Below, in pieces: positions 6,060 to 10,363 of a DNA stretch of 12,877 bases. Position 1 is the first letter of the stretch, and each line of letters opens with the position of its first letter. This DNA comes from Candidatus Altarchaeum sp. CG2_30_32_3053. Lineage in GTDB: Archaea > Altiarchaeota > Altiarchaeia > Altiarchaeales > Altiarchaeaceae. The DNA is taken from the NCBI GenBank assembly GCA_001873845.1, contig MNZY01000010.1, positions 1 to 12,877 of the forward strand, given 5' to 3'. Position numbers and translations under genes: made by a program. The notes under the pieces are model-generated. The model saw only the letters and a list, made by a program, of their open reading frames with translations. It searched no databases and was not told the DNA's origin.

Positions 6060-6227
6060 AATAAGATTGAAAATCTCAAAGATTTTTAGTATTTAAAAAA
6101 TAAAAAATACCAGAATTTTTTAAAGATTGAAAACTTGCAGTTTTTAGTATTTCAAAATCTCAAAGATTTTTTAAAGATTGAAACCAAAGGTTTTAGTATT
6201 TCAAAATTTCATTTTGAAAATAGTTAC
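6060..6227 (+). repeat. Array of three-base-loop hairpins with constant flanks
   Basis: Hairpins in order: AAAATCT-CAA-AGATTTT (6070-6086), AAAACT-TGC-AGTTTT (6130-6144), AAAATCT-CAA-AGATTTT (6154-6170), AAACC-AAA-GGTTT (6181-6193), CAAAAT-TTC-ATTTTG (6202-6216). Three are preceded by AGATTGAAA and followed by TTTTAGTATTT. The stem tips differ but remain complementary. The array ends at AATAGTTAC (6219-6227), which recurs at 6294-6302. Confidence 0.8.
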
Positions 6228-6323
6228 AAAAAGTTATTTACAAAATTATAGGCAGATGCAAGAAAAAGAGGTGCTTACTGAAAAGGGTGACCAAATAGTT
6301 ACTTAAATTTTATTAAATTTCAA

Positions 6324-7568
6324 ATGGCTAAAGAAAAGGTTGTACTGGCATACAGCGGCGGGCTTGATACTTCTGTAATATTAAAATGGCTTGTCAGCAA
6401 GGGTTATGAGGTTATTGCATATGCCTGCAATATCGGACAAAATGACTTTGATGAAGACAAAATCAAAAAAAAAGCACTGAATGTAGGAGCGGGTAAATTT
6501 TATTCTGTTGATGTCAGAGAGGAATTTGTAAAGGACTTTGTATTTAAGGCAATAATGGCAAATGCAAAATATGAAGGAAGATATTTGCTTGGAACCGCCT
6601 TGGCAAGACCTTTAATTGCAAAAAAGCAGGTTGAAATCGCAAAAAATGAGGATGCAAAAATTTTATCACATGGGGCAACGGGAAAAGGCAACGACCAGGT
6701 AAGATTTGAACTTGCATATTTAACGCTTGCCCCTGAAATGAAAATTTATGCCCCATGGAAAGACAGGGAATTTTTGGAGAAATTTAAAGGAAGGGACGAC
6801 CTGATTGAATACGCGAGACAAAATGACATTACGGTAAAGCAGACAAAAAGCGACCCGTGGAGCACAGATGAAAATTTAATGCATATTAGTTATGAAGCGG
6901 GAATCCTTGAAAATCCAATGCAGGAGCCACTGGAAAGAATGTTTCAGATGACGGTTTCGCCGAAAGATGCTCCTGACAAAGAGACAATAATTGATGTCGT
7001 TTTTGAAAAAGGAATTCCCGTTGAGGTTAGAAATTTAAGCGACGGAACAACAAAAAGCAGTGCATTAAATTTATTTTTATATCTGAATGAAATTGGCGGA
7101 AAAAACGGAGCAGGGCGATTAGATATGGTTGAAAGCAGATATGTCGGGATGAAGTCAAGAGGTATTTATGAAAGTCCCGCAGCTACAATCCTTCAGACCG
7201 CTCATATTGACCTTGAAGGAATGACGATGGACAGAGAGGTTATGAAGCTCAGAGATATGCTCATTCCTTTATATGCTGAAAAAATTTATTGCGGATACTG
7301 GTTCTCGCCTGAAATGGAAATTCTGGGAAAATTTTTTACCTCAACACAGGATTATGTAAGCGGAGTTGTCAGAATTTCGCTTTATAAAGGAAATATTGTC
7401 GTGATAGGAAGAAAGTCCGGATTTTCGCTGTATAATGAAGAACTGGTCAGCATGCATGAAAGAGGCAAATACGAGCCGGAAAAAGCAAGGGGATTTATAG
7501 ATATTAACGCATTGAGATTGCAGATAAGTTATGAAAGAGAAAAGAGGGCGAAAGACAGAAGACAATAA
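6324..7568 (+). CDS. argG: Argininosuccinate synthase
   Basis: This enzyme joins citrulline and aspartate with ATP to form argininosuccinate, the penultimate step of arginine synthesis. It is a 414-residue member of the N-type ATP pyrophosphatase family: the PP-loop AYSGGLDTS (9-17), the citrulline/aspartate segment KYEGRYLLGTALARP (82-96), the second signature SHGATGKGNDQVRFE (115-129), the TKSDPWSTDENLMH region (174-187) and ESRYVGMKSRGIYESP (270-285) are all present. Length is close to the family norm, with a short basic tail (403-414). The ATG is preceded by T/A-rich DNA and no Shine-Dalgarno sequence. It is followed after 35 bp by the MEMO1-family gene on the same strand, which seems to have its own TATA box. 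Confidence 0.97.
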   Translation: MAKEKVVLAYSGGLDTSVILKWLVSKGYEVIAYACNIGQNDFDEDKIKKKALNVGAGKFYSVDVREEFVKDFVFKAIMANAKYEGRYLLGTALARPLIAKKQVEIAKNEDAKILSHGATGKGNDQVRFELAYLTLAPEMKIYAPWKDREFLEKFKGRDDLIEYARQNDITVKQTKSDPWSTDENLMHISYEAGILENPMQEPLERMFQMTVSPKDAPDKETIIDVVFEKGIPVEVRNLSDGTTKSSALNLFLYLNEIGGKNGAGRLDMVESRYVGMKSRGIYESPAATILQTAHIDLEGMTMDREVMKLRDMLIPLYAEKIYCGYWFSPEMEILGKFFTSTQDYVSGVVRISLYKGNIVVIGRKSGFSLYNEELVSMHERGKYEPEKARGFIDINALRLQISYEREKRAKDRRQ

Positions 7569-7570
7569 AA

Positions 7571-7579
7571 TTTAAAATA
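7571..7579 (+). promoter_or_regulatory. TATA box of the MEMO1-family gene
   Basis: TTTAAAATA is centred about 29 bp before the ATG at 7604 and just after the argG stop. There is no Shine-Dalgarno sequence between them, consistent with a separate leaderless transcript. Confidence 0.45.
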
Positions 7580-7603
7580 TAAAATTTTTGTCTATAATTC
7601 ACG

Positions 7604-8467
7604 ATGAAAAGACAGATGCGTTTTGCAGGAAGTTTTTATCCAAGGAGAGAATCCGAATGTAAAAACATGATTGAAAATTTCTTAAGAGATGTCTCCAAGC
7701 CAGATGATTTTGAAAAGGTAATTGCTGGAATAGTGCCACATGCGGGATGGATTTTTTCGGGAAAAATTTCATTTGCTGTATTTAATGTAATAAAAAAAAA
7801 TATAGATACATTTATTTTATTCAGTGCGAATCACTGCGCGTGGATTTCAAAGTCAGCAATAATGGCAGAAGGAGTATGGGAAACACCATTGGGGCAGATT
7901 GAAATTGATAAAGATATAGCAAAACAAATTTTAAAAACAGGAAAAATTTATATTGAAGATAATCCAGACGCCCACGCGGACGAGCATTCAATAGAAGTGC
8001 AGTTGCCATTTATAAAATTTTTATTTCCAATGGCAGAAATTGTTCCAATAATGCCCGTAACAACAAACGATGCCGTCAGGGTAGGGGAAATTGTCGGAGA
8101 GATTGTCCAAAATGAAACAGAAAAAGGAAAAAGGATAGCAATAATCGGAACGAGTGATTTAACACATTACGGACTGAATTATGGATTTGCTTCAAAGGGA
8201 CATGGAAACGACGCGTTAAAATGGGTCAAAGAAGTAAATGATAAAAGGATGATAAATTTAATGCTTAATCTTGAATATGATAAAATAACAGAAGAAACAG
8301 ATAAACATAAGAATGCCTGTGGTCCGGGAGCAATATCAGCAACACTTGCATCTGCAAAAATTTTAGGAAGTAAAAAAGGAAATTTAATCAGGTACGCAAC
8401 GAGTTATGATGTGTTTCCTGAATACGGAATGGATTCGTTTGTGGGATATGCTGGAATTCTCTTTTAA
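7604..8467 (+). CDS. MEMO1-family protein (AmmeMemoRadiSam system protein B)
   Basis: 287 residues of the MEMO1/DUF52 family, related to class III extradiol dioxygenases. In archaea and bacteria it is often associated with an AMMECR1 protein and a radical SAM enzyme; its reaction is not established. Hallmarks: RFAGSFYP (6-13), VPHAGWIFSG (44-53), NH (76-77), HADEHSIEVQLPF (124-136), GTSDLTHYG (182-190) and ACGPGAI (238-244). The residues corresponding to the metal-binding H49, H81 and C244 of human MEMO1 appear to be H46, H77 and C239, so a metal site is likely kept. Neither partner of the three-gene system lies in the window. Length is normal. Confidence 0.92.
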   Translation: MKRQMRFAGSFYPRRESECKNMIENFLRDVSKPDDFEKVIAGIVPHAGWIFSGKISFAVFNVIKKNIDTFILFSANHCAWISKSAIMAEGVWETPLGQIEIDKDIAKQILKTGKIYIEDNPDAHADEHSIEVQLPFIKFLFPMAEIVPIMPVTTNDAVRVGEIVGEIVQNETEKGKRIAIIGTSDLTHYGLNYGFASKGHGNDALKWVKEVNDKRMINLMLNLEYDKITEETDKHKNACGPGAISATLASAKILGSKKGNLIRYATSYDVFPEYGMDSFVGYAGILF

Positions 8468-8573
8468 AAGCACTTTTTACCCAATTTATCGTAAGGCATA
8501 GTATGGAATTACTTATCAGAAGAGCATAAGAAGAGTATAACTTAACTTTACTTGCACCAACACCATCGGGATA

Positions 8574-8616
8574 TTACAAAATGTTCAGAACATTTTATTA
8601 CCTCCCTCCATCGGAG
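8574..8616. repeat. Hairpin plus CTC...GGAG module in the MEMO1-dapB gap
   Basis: ACAAAATGTT-CAG-AACATTTTAT (8576-8598) has the same left arm as the hairpin at 10085-10111 but a different loop, and is followed by a variant of the CTCACTTCGTTCGGAG module (8602-8616). No gene is seen in 8468-8892. Confidence 0.65.
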
Positions 8617-8680
8617 AAATTTTGTTTCTATGTTGTAAAGTTCTGTTAAGTCCTTATCTAAATTTTCTTTCTAACCTATC

Positions 8681-8828
8681 TTTCCTACCATCAAAAAATG
8701 GACGAGTAATTTTAAAAATTTACAAAATTAATTATGCTTAAAAACAAAAATATGCTCACTTCGTTCGTATCTTTTTAAATCTTTGGGATTTAAAAATTAC
8801 GCCCAAACTTTTACGCAGGGGTGGGAAA
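8681..8828. repeat. TTTCCCACC element, second copy with internal insertion
   Basis: Ends are TTTCCTACC (8681-8689) and GGTGGGAAA (8820-8828). It matches 2579-2679 except for about 47 extra bases near 8758-8803. The extra part starts with CTCACTTCGTTCG (8755-8767), the module seen at 6020 and 10111, and continues with the hairpin TTTTTAAATC/GATTTAAAAA. One repeat thus appears nested in another. Confidence 0.8.
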
Positions 8829-8848
8829 CTCAGGTTCTAATGTAAAAT

Positions 8849-8905
8849 TTTTAATCTCTTCTGCATTTCTTTTAATCTCTTCTGCATTTCTTTTAATCTC
8901 TTCTG
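8849..8905. repeat. 21-bp tandem repeat across the dapB stop
   Basis: Two full units (8849-8869, 8870-8890) and a 15-bp partial unit (8891-8905). The partial unit contains the last dapB codons and stop. In a shifted minus-strand frame each unit encodes the heptad EEIKRNA. Confidence 0.95.
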
Positions 8906-9648
8906 TTTTTTATCACATCTTGCATGTTATATATTCCCTTTTTACCTTTTATGAACTCTGATGCAAGCAATGCTCCATTTGCGAATATCTCTCTTGAATA
9001 TGCAATATGTTTAATTTCAATTATCTCGTCATAGCCGGCGAAAATTGTTTCATGTGTTCCTGGAATCGTGCCTAATCTTATTGAATGTGTCGGGATTTCT
9101 TTGTTATAAATTTCTTTTAAAATTTCCTTCATTTTCTTTGCAGTTCCCGACGGCGCATCTTTTTTCTGATCGTGATGTGCTTCCGTAATTTCAACATCAA
9201 AACCGTAATTTTTTAGCATCTTTCCGGATTCTTCAATTATTTTCCAGAATATATTTACACCTGCACTCATATTCGGGCTTATAACTGCTCCAATGTTGTT
9301 TTCTCTTATTAGTTCTTTTAATTCATCTTTCTGCTCTTCACTAAACCCTGTTGTTCCGATAACCGCATTTATCTTATTTTTTACGACTGTTTTTAAATTT
9401 TTAACACACGCATCGGCGCTGCTGAAATCAATAACAACATCCGGCGTTGTTTCATTTAAAATTTCGTCCAAATCCTCAATATTACTTATCTTTACTTCAT
9501 TTTTTGTTCTGATAAAATTTCCAATCCCTGTCCCAACATTTTTAACATCAAATACGCAGGAAATTTCAAAATTTTTTGTCTCTGTTAGGCGTGCTATCAT
9601 CTGTCCCATCCTTCCAAATCCGATAATTCCGATTTTTGTCTCTTCCAT
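8893..9648 (-). CDS. dapB: 4-hydroxy-tetrahydrodipicolinate reductase
   Basis: This enzyme reduces the dapA product with NAD(P)H in the diaminopimelate route to lysine. At 251 residues it has the Rossmann loop GIIGFGRMGQ (7-16), VIDFSSA (72-78), VIGTTGF (96-102) and the signature EITEAHHDQKKDAPSGTA (153-170), with the catalytic pair H158/H159 and K163 and the GT substrate contact. The C-terminal GIYNMQDV segment matches the normal family end. The stop lies inside a 21-bp tandem repeat. A one-base loss in the preceding six-A run would extend the protein by three heptads. The ATG is 6 bp after the stop of a small upstream gene, but a TATA-like box also lies 22-31 bp before it, so it may be transcribed separately. 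Confidence 0.96.
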   Translation of the reverse strand: MEETKIGIIGFGRMGQMIARLTETKNFEISCVFDVKNVGTGIGNFIRTKNEVKISNIEDLDEILNETTPDVVIDFSSADACVKNLKTVVKNKINAVIGTTGFSEEQKDELKELIRENNIGAVISPNMSAGVNIFWKIIEESGKMLKNYGFDVEITEAHHDQKKDAPSGTAKKMKEILKEIYNKEIPTHSIRLGTIPGTHETIFAGYDEIIEIKHIAYSREIFANGALLASEFIKGKKGIYNMQDVIKNRRD

Positions 9649-9654
9649 TTTAAA

Positions 9655-9912
9655 TTATTGAATTTTTTGTAAAATTAAATTTCTGTTAATCAATGGATTG
9701 CTACGGATGAATAATTGTAATAAAATTTTTCTAATAAAATTTCTGAAATTTTCATCTTTTTCCCTGAGAAGATCTATATCCGTCTTATTTGCATATTCCG
9801 GAAGTTTGTACTTTTCATGGTCCTTTGTCAATTTTTGGTTAATTCCTTTTTCAATCAAATCCTTCTCAACAGCATTTTCAAATACTATCAAATACACATT
9901 TGATTTATCCAA
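9655..9912 (-). CDS. Small hypothetical protein, 85 residues
   Basis: I do not recognise this protein. It is charged, begins with a hydrophobic strand (VYLIVFENAV, 6-15), has a central K/E/D-rich helix-like region and ends with a basic amphipathic part (FRNFIRKILLQLFIRSNPL). The start used is TTG, supported by GGAGG ten bases upstream, the only clear Shine-Dalgarno-like sequence I noticed before a gene here. GTG at residue 6 is an alternative. The frame is also open for 17 codons upstream, back to a TGA, reading HYNPFIKYGGYRNLD, so this may be a fragment of a longer protein. Its stop is 6 bp before dapB on the same strand. The gene could be real, or a remnant. Confidence 0.4.
   Translation of the reverse strand: MDKSNVYLIVFENAVEKDLIEKGINQKLTKDHEKYKLPEYANKTDIDLLREKDENFRNFIRKILLQLFIRSNPLINRNLILQKIQ
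9670..9679 (-). promoter_or_regulatory. TATA-like box of dapB
   Basis: On the minus strand TTTAATTTTA lies 22-31 bp before the dapB ATG, inside the end of the upstream small ORF. It fits a leaderless start for dapB. Confidence 0.35.
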
Positions 9913-9922
9913 ATTTCTGTAT

Positions 9923-9927
9923 CCTCC
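9923..9927 (-). promoter_or_regulatory. Shine-Dalgarno-like GGAGG before the small ORF
   Basis: GGAGG on the minus strand, ten bases before TTG at 9912. It decides the TTG start chosen for the 85-residue ORF. Chance occurrence is possible. Confidence 0.35.
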
Positions 9928-10030
9928 ATATTTTATAAAAGGATTATAGTGAAAATTTCAACTTTTGATCATTTATTTTGAACATCAATATTACCTATTA
10001 TGATTTGAAGAATAAATATGGACAAAAACA

Positions 10031-10058
10031 ATATTATCAAAAGATGTCAAAATGACTA
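10031..10058. repeat. 28-bp dispersed repeat, copy 2
   Basis: Identical to 2944-2971 and in the same orientation, including the GTCAAAATGAC palindrome. It directly abuts the hairpin modules at 10061-10129. Confidence 0.85.
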
Positions 10059-10060
10059 AC

Positions 10061-10129
10061 TAAAAATCTATAAGATTTTCAATCTTACAAAATGTTTTGA
10101 ACATTTTGTAAATCTCCGAACAAAGTGAG
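10061..10129 (-). repeat. Composite hairpin module, minus-strand copy of the 6020-6090 arrangement
   Basis: On the minus strand the order is CTCACTTTGTTCGGAGATT (10129-10111), a 12-bp-stem hairpin TTACAAAATGTT-TTG-AACATTTTGTAA in plus-strand notation (10085-10111), then TAAGATTGAAAATCT plus a three-base loop plus AGATTTTTA. The last part differs from 6062-6087 only in the loop. The middle hairpin is a different one from the hairpin at 6038-6056. Confidence 0.8.
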
Positions 10130-10228
10130 GCGATAAAATTTACCTGTGAAGATTTCAAAAAAAATACGAAAAATCAAAAATGCTCCCGACAGCACAATCA
10201 AAACAACAGACCTGTTATTCAGTTCCAT
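10085..10228 (-). CDS. Possible 47-residue membrane peptide
   Basis: ATG at 10228 to TAA at 10085. After MELNNRS comes one hydrophobic segment (8-27, VVLIVLSGAFLIFRIFFEIF), then TGKFYRLTLFGDLQNVQN, so a single-pass membrane peptide is plausible. Its last 15 codons are formed by the repeat module CTCACTTTGTTCGG and the following hairpin, and its stop TAA lies in the hairpin arm. A TATA-like TATAAATA lies only 10-17 bp before the ATG, so a downstream TTG or GTG (codons 10 or 12) may be the true start. A similar peptide is encoded at 3817. It could equally be a chance frame in repeat DNA. Confidence 0.3.
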   Translation of the reverse strand: MELNNRSVVLIVLSGAFLIFRIFFEIFTGKFYRLTLFGDLQNVQNIL

Positions 10229-10363
10229 ATAGTGTTTTATTTATACTCAACTAATACAAAAATATAAAAAATTTAAAAAATAAAAATTTAAAAAATTTAG
10301 TTCACAAAATACAATCTGTCTTTACCAAATATGCTGATTTGTTTTAATTTAAACCGTGTTTGT
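10229..10363. other. AT-rich spacer without recognisable feature
   Basis: Apart from the TATA-like box near 10238-10245, this spacer between the small ORF and the surface protein gene is A-rich low-complexity DNA. I see no gene or clear structure in it. Confidence 0.5.

Noticed and set aside
6060..6227. CRISPR-like array
   Set aside because: Units are irregularly spaced, AT-rich hairpins without unique spacers of constant length, and no cas genes are present.
6256..6306. 16-codon ORF just upstream of argG as a leader peptide (MQEKEVLTEKGDQIVT)
   Set aside because: It has no Shine-Dalgarno sequence, no arginine codons and no attenuator-like structure; its end is the AATAGTTAC repeat, so chance is more likely.
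8849..8905. CRISPR array
   Set aside because: The 21-bp units are directly tandem without spacers.
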